The position numbers and the translations under genes are program-made. The notes below the pieces were generated by a model. That model was given only the letters and a program-made list of their open reading frames with translations. It was not told the origin of the DNA and searched no databases. This document shows positions 17,957 through 27,145 of a stretch of DNA of 64,000 nucleotides, in pieces. The DNA comes from Ignavibacteriales bacterium (GTDB taxonomy: Bacteria > Bacteroidota > Ignavibacteria > UBA10030). Position 1 is the stretch's first letter. Each line of letters begins with the position of its first letter. The DNA is taken from assembly GCA_026390575.1 (NCBI GenBank), contig JAPLFR010000016.1, positions 124,001 through 188,000 on the forward strand. Reading direction: 5' to 3'.

Positions 17957-20521
17957 ATGACTCGACCCATCCTTTCTTACACCGTTGCCCCATCAATTCC
18001 AAAAGAACTTCAATGCCTTCAATCCATCGCATATAATCTGCTTTGGGTGTGGGATCACGAACTGATGGAACTCTTTATGCGGATTGATCTGGATTTATGG
18101 GAACAAACAAATCACAATCCAGTACAGATGCTGGGAATGATTAAACAGGAACGTCTCATCACACTAACACGGGACGATGCGTTTCTCGCCCAAGCGGAAC
18201 GTGCATGCAGGCGTTTTGCTGAATATCAGGAAAACGGATCGAGTTGGTTTCTCAAAACTCATCCGGCAGAAAAAGATAGCTGCTTTGCGTATTTCTCCGC
18301 GGAGTTTGGATTAACCGAGTGTTTGCAAAATTATTCCGGCGGATTGGGAGTTCTTTCCGGCGACCACTTAAAAGCTGCCAGCGATTTGGGACTGCCACTT
18401 GTCGGTGTCGGATTATTATATCAGCAAGGATATTTTCGTCAATACCTGAACGCTGATGGATGGCAGCAAGAACGAAATCCGGAAAATGATTTTTACGCGC
18501 TTCCACTGAAACAAGCGCTTGACTCTGATGGAAAGCCAAAGACTGTTTCTGTGGATTTACCTGGTCGGCAAGTATTTGCCCAAATTTGGTTAGTCCAGGT
18601 TGGACGTGTGAAGCTTTATCTTCTCGATACAAACATTCCTCAAAATTCTCCGGAAGACCAGAATATTACCGATCAGTTGTATGGCGGCGATCGGGAACTG
18701 CGCATCAAACAAGAAATTCTCCTTGGCATCGGCGGCTGCCGTGCATTGACAGCAGTCGGTTTAAAACCATCGGTCTTTCATTTAAACGAGGGGCATTCAT
18801 CATTCCTTACACTGGAACATTGCCGCAATTTGATGCAGGAGTATAAAATAAGTTTTGCTGAAGCACGTGAAGGAACAATCGCAAGTACAGTTTTTACGAC
18901 GCACACACCTGTGCCTGCCGGCAACGATTATTTTGATCCAAAGCTGATGGAACAATATTTCAACCAGTACTATCGGGACTTGGGATTAACACAAGCAGAA
19001 TTTCTCGGACTCGGACGTGAGAATCCAAACAACGCCGCCGAAAGTTTTTGCATGACCATTCTTGCACTTAAAATGTCCGGACATAGCAATGGCGTAAGCA
19101 AACTGCACGGCAAAGTATCGCGAGAAATGTGGAAAAATGTCTGGCCCGGTATCCCCGTACAGGACATCCCAATTATCTCAATCACCAATGGCGTACACGC
19201 ACCATCGTGGATCAGCCGCGATATGGTTGGGTTGTTCGATCGCTATCTTGGTCCCGGTTGGCGCGAAGATGCTGCACAACAATATGGACTGTGGGGACGT
19301 GTGCATCATATTCCTGATGAAGAACTATGGCGCACACACGAACGCCGGCGCGAACGGCTAGTTGCTTTTGCACGCAACCGTCTGCGATCACAGCTTGAAG
19401 CCCGCGGTGCAACTCCTTCCGAAATATCGCAATCCGACGAGATTCTCAATCCGGAAGCGCTCACCATCGGTTTCTCGCGGCGTTTTGCAACATACAAGCG
19501 CTCGACTCTTCTTCTCCGAAATCCCGAGCGTCTCATCAATATCTTGAACAATAAAGAACGGCCTGTGCAAATCATCTTCGCTGGTAAAGCACATCCGAAT
19601 GACAATCCAGGCAAGGAACTTATTCGCCAAATAATTCACTTCGAGCGCCGTCCTGAAGCGCGCAGGCGAATGGTCTTTATCGAAGATTATGATATGGTTG
19701 TTGCACGCTACCTCGTACAGGGTGTTGATGTGTGGCTCAATACACCGCTCCGTCCTATGGAAGCCAGCGGAACAAGCGGTATGAAAGCGACGCTCAACGG
19801 AGCAATAAACGTGAGCATTCTCGATGGCTGGTGGGCTGAGGCATGCTGCGCGAACACCGGCTGGGCGATCGGCCGCGGAGAAGAATATCGCGATGAAGAA
19901 TACCAGAACGAAGTGGAATCGAATGCACTTTTCGATCTTCTTGAAAAAGAAATCATTCCATTGTTCTATTCCCGAACAGCAGATAACCTGCCCCGCCCGT
20001 GGATTAGCAAGATGAAAAGCGCTATGCGCGTCATTGGACCGGAGTACAACACCAACCGGATGGTGCGCCAGTATACAGAGGAAATGTACCTGCCGGCTCT
20101 TCAGCGTGCCGAAGCTCTTTCTCAAAATAAACTAGAACGGGCGAAGCAACTCGCTGCTTGGAAACAAAATCTCCGTAATAATTGGAACACACTCAAAATT
20201 CTCGATATCAAGATAGATAAACACGACGGCTTCAAAGTCGGCGATGAATGTATTGTTCACACCTGGCTGGATTTGGGTAAACTCAATCCGGAAGATGTAT
20301 CGGTAGAAATGTTTTTTGGACCGCTCGACGCAAAAGGCGACATCGATGCAGCAAAAACATTGCCAATGCAGTTCCATAAAAAAATAAATGATGATACGTT
20401 TGAGTTTATCGGGAACATCAAACTTGAATCCAGCGGACGAATGGGGCATACTGTTCGCGTGCTGCCAAAACACCCGGACATTGACAGCCCATTCCGCGAA
20501 GGATTAATTTTGTGGGCGTGA
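17957..20521 (+). CDS. glgP: Alpha-glucan (glycogen/maltodextrin) phosphorylase
   Basis: 854 residues, the GT35 subtype with the short N-terminus (TIGR02094-like). It releases glucose-1-phosphate from alpha-1,4-glucans using pyridoxal phosphate. The PLP-binding Lys is in EASGTSGMKAT (K610), and FSAEFGLTECLQNYSGGLGVLSGD and HLNEGHSS-type motifs are clear. Transcribed divergently from the GH2-like gene across a 195-237-bp gap. A purine-rich GTGAG precedes the ATG by about 8 bases. The next gene, a GH31 glycosidase, is 62 bp downstream, so the two probably form an alpha-glucan or oligosaccharide degradation unit, one cytoplasmic and one exported. Confidence 0.95.
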   Translation: MTRPILSYTVAPSIPKELQCLQSIAYNLLWVWDHELMELFMRIDLDLWEQTNHNPVQMLGMIKQERLITLTRDDAFLAQAERACRRFAEYQENGSSWFLKTHPAEKDSCFAYFSAEFGLTECLQNYSGGLGVLSGDHLKAASDLGLPLVGVGLLYQQGYFRQYLNADGWQQERNPENDFYALPLKQALDSDGKPKTVSVDLPGRQVFAQIWLVQVGRVKLYLLDTNIPQNSPEDQNITDQLYGGDRELRIKQEILLGIGGCRALTAVGLKPSVFHLNEGHSSFLTLEHCRNLMQEYKISFAEAREGTIASTVFTTHTPVPAGNDYFDPKLMEQYFNQYYRDLGLTQAEFLGLGRENPNNAAESFCMTILALKMSGHSNGVSKLHGKVSREMWKNVWPGIPVQDIPIISITNGVHAPSWISRDMVGLFDRYLGPGWREDAAQQYGLWGRVHHIPDEELWRTHERRRERLVAFARNRLRSQLEARGATPSEISQSDEILNPEALTIGFSRRFATYKRSTLLLRNPERLINILNNKERPVQIIFAGKAHPNDNPGKELIRQIIHFERRPEARRRMVFIEDYDMVVARYLVQGVDVWLNTPLRPMEASGTSGMKATLNGAINVSILDGWWAEACCANTGWAIGRGEEYRDEEYQNEVESNALFDLLEKEIIPLFYSRTADNLPRPWISKMKSAMRVIGPEYNTNRMVRQYTEEMYLPALQRAEALSQNKLERAKQLAAWKQNLRNNWNTLKILDIKIDKHDGFKVGDECIVHTWLDLGKLNPEDVSVEMFFGPLDAKGDIDAAKTLPMQFHKKINDDTFEFIGNIKLESSGRMGHTVRVLPKHPDIDSPFREGLILWA

Positions 20522-20583
20522 AGAGGAATAAAAGTAAAAAATTCAAATGAGTTTCGAGATTCGATAGAGAAAGAAAATTTCTC

Positions 20584-23235
20584 ATGAATTCATTAAAAAA
20601 TTTATTCCTCTGCATTTCCTGCCTTATTGGAATTATTCTCATACAACCAGCAAAGGCCCAATCCAGCGAAGCGATCGTGGGCAACATTCGAATTCAAGCC
20701 CTATCTGAAAATCTTATGAGGATTGAACAAAAAGGACCGAAGGGCTTTGAAGACCGAAACACTTTTACTGTGGTCGATCGGAACTGGACCGGAGAATCGA
20801 TAAAGACTCAAGAGCTGGGAAGTCAAGCAATTCTCACAACTTCAAAATGCCAGATCGAGCTGCCCAAGAATTGCCATTCACTCGAAGGAATCTTCATTCA
20901 GTTGAAGAACGGTAAAAATCAATATCGATTTAAAGGAATGCCACCCGCGGGATTTTTTCCGGATCCTGTCAGTAATGATCAGATATGGATTCTCTCCGAC
21001 AATCCACGATTGGTACCGCCTGAATGGGGCGCGACGACGCCGCCTGAAAAATTCAAGGATCATCCCGCTTCCGGCTGGGATACAACAAATAATGCAGATG
21101 ATGTCTATATATTCATTATTGAATCAGGGCATTATAATGACTTTAGAAAAGATTTCCTGAAACTCACCGGACCGACTCCTTTGCCTCCGCTTTTTGCTTT
21201 TGGTTTATGGGACAGCCGTTACCATCCTTACACCGAAGAGACGGCGCTTCAAACCATCGACATATATCGAAAAAAACAGATACCGTTAGATATGTTCGTT
21301 GTGGATACCGACTGGCGGCTTGGAGCTTCCCACGGTTATACGACGAATGATTCATTGTTCCCCGATATGAAAAGATTTATTAGCAGAGCACATGGAAAAC
21401 ATGTGCGTCTCATGTACAATGACCACCCTGAAGCACAAACCAAGACAGCATTGGATCCTGCAGAAATTCAATATCGATGGAACGGATTGACGAGCCTTTT
21501 CGATAAGGGTATTGATATCTGGTGGTACGACCGCAACTGGTACACCGGACTCCAAGAACCTATGCCGGGTATTAGTAAAGAGGTCTGGGGTATGCGTTTG
21601 TACCATGACATAACAGAAAAATTTCATCCTGAGAGACGACCTCTCATAATGTCAAATGTTGATGGCATCGATAACGGTGTATGGAACACTCCTTCACATC
21701 CGGCCTCCCACAGATTTCCAATTTGGTGGACCGGTGATCAAAAATCACGATGGGAGTATCTGGAAACCGGTATCGCCAATGGTGTCAACAGCGGTATTTA
21801 TAGAATGCTGCCTTATGTAAATGAAGACCTTGGAGGGCATACGGGCGGCAATCCGGAACCGGATCAATACGTACGGTGGGTGCAATACGGAGTTTTTTCA
21901 CCCATTACACGGCTGCACTGTACACGTGGATTAACACGCTACCCCTGGGAATATGGAGAACAAGCCGAACGAATTACGACCGATTACATCCGGCTGCGGT
22001 ATCGGCTTCTGCCGACACTCTATGCAGCAGCTCGCCGAGCGTATGATGATGGAACACCCATTATGCGCCGCTGTGATCTTGAATGGCCCAATGAACCTGA
22101 TGCCAAACGGGATCTGCAGTTTCTCTTCGGAGAAGATTTACTTATCGCACCCTTCGCTCTCAGCAAAACAAAAGACGTTGCAGTGCCGATTCGTAACTTA
22201 CAAACTCCCGACGGAAAGCCGGGACTTCGTGGTGAATACTTTGATAACCAAGACGTAAAAGGTGATCCGGTATTTGTCCGTATGGATTCCACTTTAAATT
22301 TTATCTGGAGAACAGTGAGTCCAGATCCGAGAATCCCTGCCGATCACTTCTCTATTCGCTGGACTGGAAAAATTTTTCCATTGAAAGATAATGGAGTATT
22401 CAGGATTAAGGTTGTCTCGGATGATGGAGTTCGAGTTTGGATTGACGACAGCTTGATTGTCGATGCCTGGCACGATCAGGCTGCTACTGACTATCCCATT
22501 GCAGTGAATTTGGAACCAGGTCATTCCTATTCAATACGAATTGAATATTTTGAAAATGCAGGCGGTGCACAATTTCAACTTATACGAACTATCGATACCG
22601 AGCAGGTTTTTAGAGCATGGATTCCACCCGGAAGTTGGCAGGATATTTGGACGGGAAAAGAACTGAAAGGTCCAAAAATGATCATTTTGCAACCGGAGTT
22701 ATGGAAGTGCCCTGTCTATGTCCGTACCGGCGGTATTGTTTTTTCTTTGCCGCAAATGCAATACACCACGGAACAGGCGTGGAATAAAATAATAGTCGAT
22801 GCTTTTGTCTCTTCAGAAAACACTATCAGTACATCACGCATCCTCTACGAAGACGATGGTTTATCGCCTGATTATCAGAAAGATGCTTTCTGTAAAACGC
22901 CGGTCACTCTGGCAAAGAACAAGGACGAGATACAGTTTGTCATCGACAGGAAACAAGGAAACTATAACGGCGCAATTTCTTTACGAGATTGGGTCATCAG
23001 GTTGAATTTGCCGGAGAACAGCAACCCAAAAAACATTAAGGTCAATGAAAAAAAACTGGAACTCAATTCCTCGGATGAAGCAGTTCTGATCACACAGTCT
23101 GAACTTCAAGAAGAAACCATGCCCTTCAAGGGTGCCGGCAGCAAACCTCGACCGATGGCGGGCCCTATTCTCGAATTGACCATCCATCAACAAGATGTTT
23201 TGAAACCTATTCAGATTTCGTTCAAATTAAAATAG
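20584..23235 (+). CDS. Secreted GH31 alpha-glycosidase with inserted PA14 domain
   Basis: 883 residues with a signal peptide (cleavage likely after AKA, residue 25). The GH31 barrel begins around FAFGLWDSRYHPYTEE (205-219). The nucleophile is Asp316 in WWYDRNW and the probable acid/base is Asp385 in WTGDQ. A PA14 carbohydrate-binding domain occupies about 549-668 (GLRGEYFDNQ to GGAQFQLI, with WIDDSLIVDAWH), inserted into the C-terminal beta-sandwich region after the barrel (IAPF at 521-524); GH31 sequence resumes with WIPPGSWQDIWTGKEL. The family covers alpha-glucosidases and alpha-xylosidases; specificity is not determined. Located just after glgP. Confidence 0.9.
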   Translation: MNSLKNLFLCISCLIGIILIQPAKAQSSEAIVGNIRIQALSENLMRIEQKGPKGFEDRNTFTVVDRNWTGESIKTQELGSQAILTTSKCQIELPKNCHSLEGIFIQLKNGKNQYRFKGMPPAGFFPDPVSNDQIWILSDNPRLVPPEWGATTPPEKFKDHPASGWDTTNNADDVYIFIIESGHYNDFRKDFLKLTGPTPLPPLFAFGLWDSRYHPYTEETALQTIDIYRKKQIPLDMFVVDTDWRLGASHGYTTNDSLFPDMKRFISRAHGKHVRLMYNDHPEAQTKTALDPAEIQYRWNGLTSLFDKGIDIWWYDRNWYTGLQEPMPGISKEVWGMRLYHDITEKFHPERRPLIMSNVDGIDNGVWNTPSHPASHRFPIWWTGDQKSRWEYLETGIANGVNSGIYRMLPYVNEDLGGHTGGNPEPDQYVRWVQYGVFSPITRLHCTRGLTRYPWEYGEQAERITTDYIRLRYRLLPTLYAAARRAYDDGTPIMRRCDLEWPNEPDAKRDLQFLFGEDLLIAPFALSKTKDVAVPIRNLQTPDGKPGLRGEYFDNQDVKGDPVFVRMDSTLNFIWRTVSPDPRIPADHFSIRWTGKIFPLKDNGVFRIKVVSDDGVRVWIDDSLIVDAWHDQAATDYPIAVNLEPGHSYSIRIEYFENAGGAQFQLIRTIDTEQVFRAWIPPGSWQDIWTGKELKGPKMIILQPELWKCPVYVRTGGIVFSLPQMQYTTEQAWNKIIVDAFVSSENTISTSRILYEDDGLSPDYQKDAFCKTPVTLAKNKDEIQFVIDRKQGNYNGAISLRDWVIRLNLPENSNPKNIKVNEKKLELNSSDEAVLITQSELQEETMPFKGAGSKPRPMAGPILELTIHQQDVLKPIQISFKLK

Positions 23236-23265
23236 ATGAGAAGCGAACACTGCAGTATTTGATGA

Positions 23266-24027
23266 TCACAGGTCCACTCGTCCACCGTTTTCAAGAACAC
23301 GTATCTTGCTGGCCACGCCATATCGCTTTGCTTGTTCAAGAAGGAGAACAGGCGGTTCATTGAGCGGTTCATCGCTTATTTTGAATGTACCCCAATGAAT
23401 GGGGATAAGAACCTCAGCTTTAAGATCAAGAAACGCCTTGACCGCTGTTTGCGGATTGAGGTGGATTTCACGAAACCATTCATACGGTTTATAGGCGCCA
23501 ATAGGAAGAAGAGCGGCTTTGATGCAAAAGCGTAAAGAGATTTCTTTGAAATGTTCGCCATACCCTGTATCGCCCGCGAAATATGTCACGCTATCATTTT
23601 TCTCGATAACATAACCGCAGCATAGTTGTTTGATCCGCTGAAGAGGCATACGGTTGCTTTTATGTTTTGCCGGAACACAGGTTATTCGTATTTGATTGTA
23701 GTCAATCGTCTGCCACAAGTTCATTTCTACAACTGTTGTAAAGCCGGCATTGCAGGCATACTTGGCATCACCGAAAGGGACAAGAACCGTCGATTGGTTT
23801 CGCCGATATAACCTGCGGAGTGTTCTCATGCTCAGATGATCATAATCGTTGTGTGAGATCAGTATATAATCGATACGCGGGAGGTCGTCAAATGGTATGC
23901 CCGGTTTCTGTAAGCGGGGCGCAATCCATCCGACAGATCTGGTGTAGATTGGATCAGTGATGATATGCACATCATCGATCCGGATAAGTACCGTTGCATG
24001 GTTTATTAGAGTGATGCTCGTGCTCAT
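23266..24027 (-). CDS. Metallo-beta-lactamase-fold hydrolase (UlaG/NAPE-PLD-like)
   Basis: 253 residues, Lactamase_B_2 type. NHATVLIRIDDVHIITDP starts the fold; the metal motif reads SHNDYDHL, so the usual HxHxDH is HxDxDH (H59, D61, D63, H64). Further metal-site pieces are FAGDTGYG and the C-terminal IPIHWGTF. Relatives cleave phosphodiesters or lactones; the substrate here is unknown. It faces the end of the GH31 gene across 30 bp with no clear terminator. The second-His change may alter the metal but is not proof of inactivity. Confidence 0.8.
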   Translation of the reverse strand: MSTSITLINHATVLIRIDDVHIITDPIYTRSVGWIAPRLQKPGIPFDDLPRIDYILISHNDYDHLSMRTLRRLYRRNQSTVLVPFGDAKYACNAGFTTVVEMNLWQTIDYNQIRITCVPAKHKSNRMPLQRIKQLCCGYVIEKNDSVTYFAGDTGYGEHFKEISLRFCIKAALLPIGAYKPYEWFREIHLNPQTAVKAFLDLKAEVLIPIHWGTFKISDEPLNEPPVLLLEQAKRYGVASKIRVLENGGRVDL

Positions 24028-24149
24028 ATTCGACTCAAATGTTTCTCTGACAACTTAGCAAAACGGGCAGGCAGAATCAATCTTTTGGCAGCTATACCGT
24101 CTTGAACAGAGGTGATTCATTGAAATCGGAAATTTCATCGCTCAGTGTC

Positions 24150-24310
24150 GAGAGGATATACCAAAACATTTTCAAAATATTGAATGAGACGAATTCAAAA
24201 AAAGTTGTACCACAAAGCGGGACGACATTTTCATGCCTCCGGCCGCCAAGCCATGTGCATGGAATAATAATTTTGAATGAATCCATCGGGGATGAATATA
24301 TTCAACCCCT
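24150..24310 (+). pseudogene. Fossil of a REP-associated (Y1/IS200-like) transposase
   Basis: Frames on the plus strand spell pieces of the same protein encoded intact at 39199-39765. The DNA CCAAAACATTTTCA is shared exactly with the EIPKHFHNI codons of the intact copy. It is followed by a DEF-like piece after an in-frame stop, then, in another frame, HVHGIIILNE, the HUH metal motif. Between them lies an imperfect palindrome (24204-24226). No start or C-terminal half remains. The frame changes and stop mark it as dead. The rest of 24028-24342 holds nothing else recognisable. Confidence 0.7.
24204..24226. repeat. REP-like palindrome inside the transposase fossil
   Basis: Arms GTTGTACC and GGGACGAC around CACAAAGC pair with one mismatch and one wobble. 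It sits in the fossil between the DEF piece and the HVHG motif, a spot near where the intact RAYT carries a different palindrome. Confidence 0.5.
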
Positions 24311-24342
24311 ACAATAGATGCTTCCGAATATGATTACGCCGT

Positions 24343-25527
24343 TTATTTTTCAATAATAAAGGCGGCGTCGATTTCAAATAATAATTCATCTCTGCAAACA
24401 TCTGCTACGACATGTACGGAAGGAGCGCTTGAAATACCGGTTTCCTCAGCTATTTTTTGATAAATAGAAAAATCCTGCTTGCGTTTTAAAAACACGGTCG
24501 CCTCACAGAGATCCTGCAGTGTTGCTCCTTCAGGAGCGATTAAAGCAGAAACCACTTTCAACGTTTGTTTCATTTGGGCAGCAGGATCTCCGATAAAAAC
24601 GCTTCTTCCCTCTTCATCGATTGAAGCTGTGCCGGAAACAAGTATCAATTTACTTTGGGCTTCTTCAATGACAACAGCGCGTGAAAACGCAGATCCATAT
24701 CGATACGGGGATCTCTGTTTTGTGCCATAGATAGGACGTACCTTGATCGTACTCTTTGGAGAACTGTGGACGGCAAGTACATCCATCACAGCCGCACGTC
24801 CCGATGGATTTCTTCCCTCGATCCCCGTGCTCGCGGGAAGATAGATCTCTTCTGCCTGTACTTGTTCGGTCTTACCGATAAAACCGTACTCAGAATAACA
24901 ATGATTTCGTACAACATTGAAATCATCGTACCAATCAAGAATATCCGATATGTAAATCCATGTTCTCACTACATCTTGGTATGCAGATCCTTGAGCACGA
25001 AGAAGTCTTTCTGCTTGATGAAACATTGCTTCTGATTGAACTTTCTTATTTGAATGTCCGACTCCGTTGGTATTACCGCCGTCAATACTCTGGAGCATAT
25101 AAAATGTTGAGCCATTGATATTCCATGTTCGTCCTTTCGGAATACCATCATCGCTAATGGTCCGGATATCTGTACCCGAGGCAGGGTTTAAAGCTCTTAT
25201 TTGGAAACCGGCTATTGTATTCTCAAAGCATGATTCCCCTTCAATAAAAGTGACAGGAGTATTACTTTGTATGTGATGCTTCTCCAATGCGCGAACTCGA
25301 GCTTGTTGGATTTGTCGCTGCAGTTCCACGCTGGCGAAGCATCGTTCATGAATAATCTGGCTCGAAGAAGCTGTCAATATCTCGGCTATTCTGCTGTAGA
25401 TTTCCTCTATTGTTTTTTCCGGATTTGCATCTTTTTCTGTGATAGAGATACTAAGAAACAACTGATTATGCAATGATGTACTATAAAGTTTATATGTGGG
25501 ATGTAACTCGAAAGAACGTTGAATCAT
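24343..25527 (-). CDS. Chorismatase/RidA-like (FkbO/Hyg5-type) enzyme
   Basis: 394 residues from the ATG at 25527, which follows the TGA of the upstream gene by one base; a longer start at 25587 would overlap that gene by 59 bp. The C-terminal half has the YjgF/RidA pattern (LILVSGTASIDEEG, AAQMKQTL, then VVADVCRDELLFEIDAAF), and the middle has RTWIYISDILDWYDDFN. Two such halves and the length fit chorismatases of the FkbO/Hyg5 group, which hydrolyse chorismate to dihydroxy- or hydroxybenzoates. Family assignment is from memory of motifs; a plain RidA-like protein is the alternative. Last gene of the trio with the PD40 lipoprotein and DUF6057-like protein. Confidence 0.6.
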   Translation of the reverse strand: MIQRSFELHPTYKLYSTSLHNQLFLSISITEKDANPEKTIEEIYSRIAEILTASSSQIIHERCFASVELQRQIQQARVRALEKHHIQSNTPVTFIEGESCFENTIAGFQIRALNPASGTDIRTISDDGIPKGRTWNINGSTFYMLQSIDGGNTNGVGHSNKKVQSEAMFHQAERLLRAQGSAYQDVVRTWIYISDILDWYDDFNVVRNHCYSEYGFIGKTEQVQAEEIYLPASTGIEGRNPSGRAAVMDVLAVHSSPKSTIKVRPIYGTKQRSPYRYGSAFSRAVVIEEAQSKLILVSGTASIDEEGRSVFIGDPAAQMKQTLKVVSALIAPEGATLQDLCEATVFLKRKQDFSIYQKIAEETGISSAPSVHVVADVCRDELLFEIDAAFIIEK

Positions 25528-25528
25528 C

Positions 25529-27145
25529 TCATTTGCTCGCTTTGCGGTTTGTCGTATTCTTTTTGCCCGATAGATCATCGGGGGCAACAGATTTTAACTT
25601 GTTCTCATTACTATTTAAAAGCACATTCGGATCTAATTTCGCTGTCAGAGCATCCTTTTCTGAAAAAGCCGCCTTTGCAAGAATTTGTGGACTAACACGA
25701 ATTGGTTCCTTAGTGAATTCCGGAACGTTATAAAGTTCTAAACAGGTTTCGTAAAACAAAGGATTCTCCTGTGGGAGAACAAACGGCTTGGATACATTTC
25801 CCATTGAATCAATGTGACTGAAATATGGCATGGTGATTAAATTATCGTATCGTTTGCTCGAGAATACAAACCATCGACTGTTACTTGACCATGAATGAAA
25901 CGAATCAGCCTTATCGCTGTTTATATCTAACTTCTTCCATGTACCACTTGCTACATCCAACAAATATAAATCGGCGCTCGGAAGATAGATCGGGAACTGA
26001 CTATATTGAGCTGCCGTGAAGAGAACAAAGCGGCCGTCTGGTGATACCCTTGGTTCAGTGATGCTTAATCCAATATCATTGGAAGAAATTACGGTTTCGA
26101 GTTTTCCCCAGCCGCGACTTACGGGATCGTATGCAATCCGCATTAAATCGTATTTGATTTTATTGTATACGAAATCATCGGGTTGATGAAGGTTTTCAAA
26201 TGTTTCTAATTTCGGAGCGCTGCAGAAATACAGGAATTTACCATCAGGGGACCACGCAGGCCAATTTTCCATGCGTTCAGGGCTGGAAATCTCCGGTGTC
26301 GTTGTAATGGTGTTTGTTGGAATATCGTACAGAACAATGTCCGAATATGTGTCAAGCACATCGCGGCATTCACCTATCTGATGGAAGAACAATTGCAATT
26401 TGCTGACTGAAAACGCAATTAATTTACCGGACGGATGCCACGCTGGATAAGCGGTTGCTCCGTTGAACTTGGTTTTCGTATCGATTCTTTGGACTTTGCC
26501 GTCCACGATCAATAGCATTGAAGTACTAGGTGCTCCTCGTAAATGGAGAAGCCATCGATCGGTTCCGTTCTGCCAGAAATTGTGACAGTTCATACAATTG
26601 TTCGACGTCATCTGGTTGAGAAGAATCGGTTTTTCGTCAAAGGTTTCGAGGCTGCGCTGAAAAATACCCATTTTTCTATAATGGTTATACAGGGGACCGA
26701 ATCTTCGGTACGTAAGATAGCCATCCATAGATTCCTGTGCGATCCGGTTCACTACGGAATCGAAACGAATCCATTGATTAGCCTGATTCTTAATAAAGAT
26801 ATCTAAGATGAGTTGTTGTCCAAGGTTTTCTGCAAGCAAGTTATTCCATGACTCCTTGGGGATATGGATGTTCCCAGAATTGTTTTGAATTCGAATCGAT
26901 TCCCCATGATGGGAATGTATCCGGACGAAATACTCTTGGCCAGATTCTTTAATAGAAAAATTAAGAGGTGTGATGTTAGGGGGAATTTCTATGCCGGAAT
27001 AATCAGGCTCAATGACCGCGCGTCGGCCTATGGATTGAACGTCTGTTCTTCCCTCAGGTGTTGTTGAGCAACCAACACACAGAAAGAGAATCCCAATAAA
27101 TGTTATCCAGCGGACAGTCGTTTTGATATTACTATTGATATTCAT
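25529..27145 (-). CDS. PD40/TolB-like beta-propeller lipoprotein with CxxCH heme motif
   Basis: 538 residues from the ATG at 27145 (GGA about 9 bases upstream). It has a lipoprotein signal peptide with lipobox LCVGC (Cys26), so it is probably anchored at the outer or inner membrane on the periplasmic side. A single c-type heme motif CMNCH lies at 184-188 within SNNCMNCHNFW. Several PD40/TolB blades follow (AYPAWHPSGKLIAFS, ENWPAWSPDGKFLYF, EPRVSPDGRFVLFTA). One heme motif on a propeller suggests redox sensing or electron transfer, but no partner cytochrome is visible. The start overlaps the stop of the upstream DUF6057-like gene by 14 bases. Confidence 0.75.
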   Translation of the reverse strand: MNINSNIKTTVRWITFIGILFLCVGCSTTPEGRTDVQSIGRRAVIEPDYSGIEIPPNITPLNFSIKESGQEYFVRIHSHHGESIRIQNNSGNIHIPKESWNNLLAENLGQQLILDIFIKNQANQWIRFDSVVNRIAQESMDGYLTYRRFGPLYNHYRKMGIFQRSLETFDEKPILLNQMTSNNCMNCHNFWQNGTDRWLLHLRGAPSTSMLLIVDGKVQRIDTKTKFNGATAYPAWHPSGKLIAFSVSKLQLFFHQIGECRDVLDTYSDIVLYDIPTNTITTTPEISSPERMENWPAWSPDGKFLYFCSAPKLETFENLHQPDDFVYNKIKYDLMRIAYDPVSRGWGKLETVISSNDIGLSITEPRVSPDGRFVLFTAAQYSQFPIYLPSADLYLLDVASGTWKKLDINSDKADSFHSWSSNSRWFVFSSKRYDNLITMPYFSHIDSMGNVSKPFVLPQENPLFYETCLELYNVPEFTKEPIRVSPQILAKAAFSEKDALTAKLDPNVLLNSNENKLKSVAPDDLSGKKNTTNRKASK

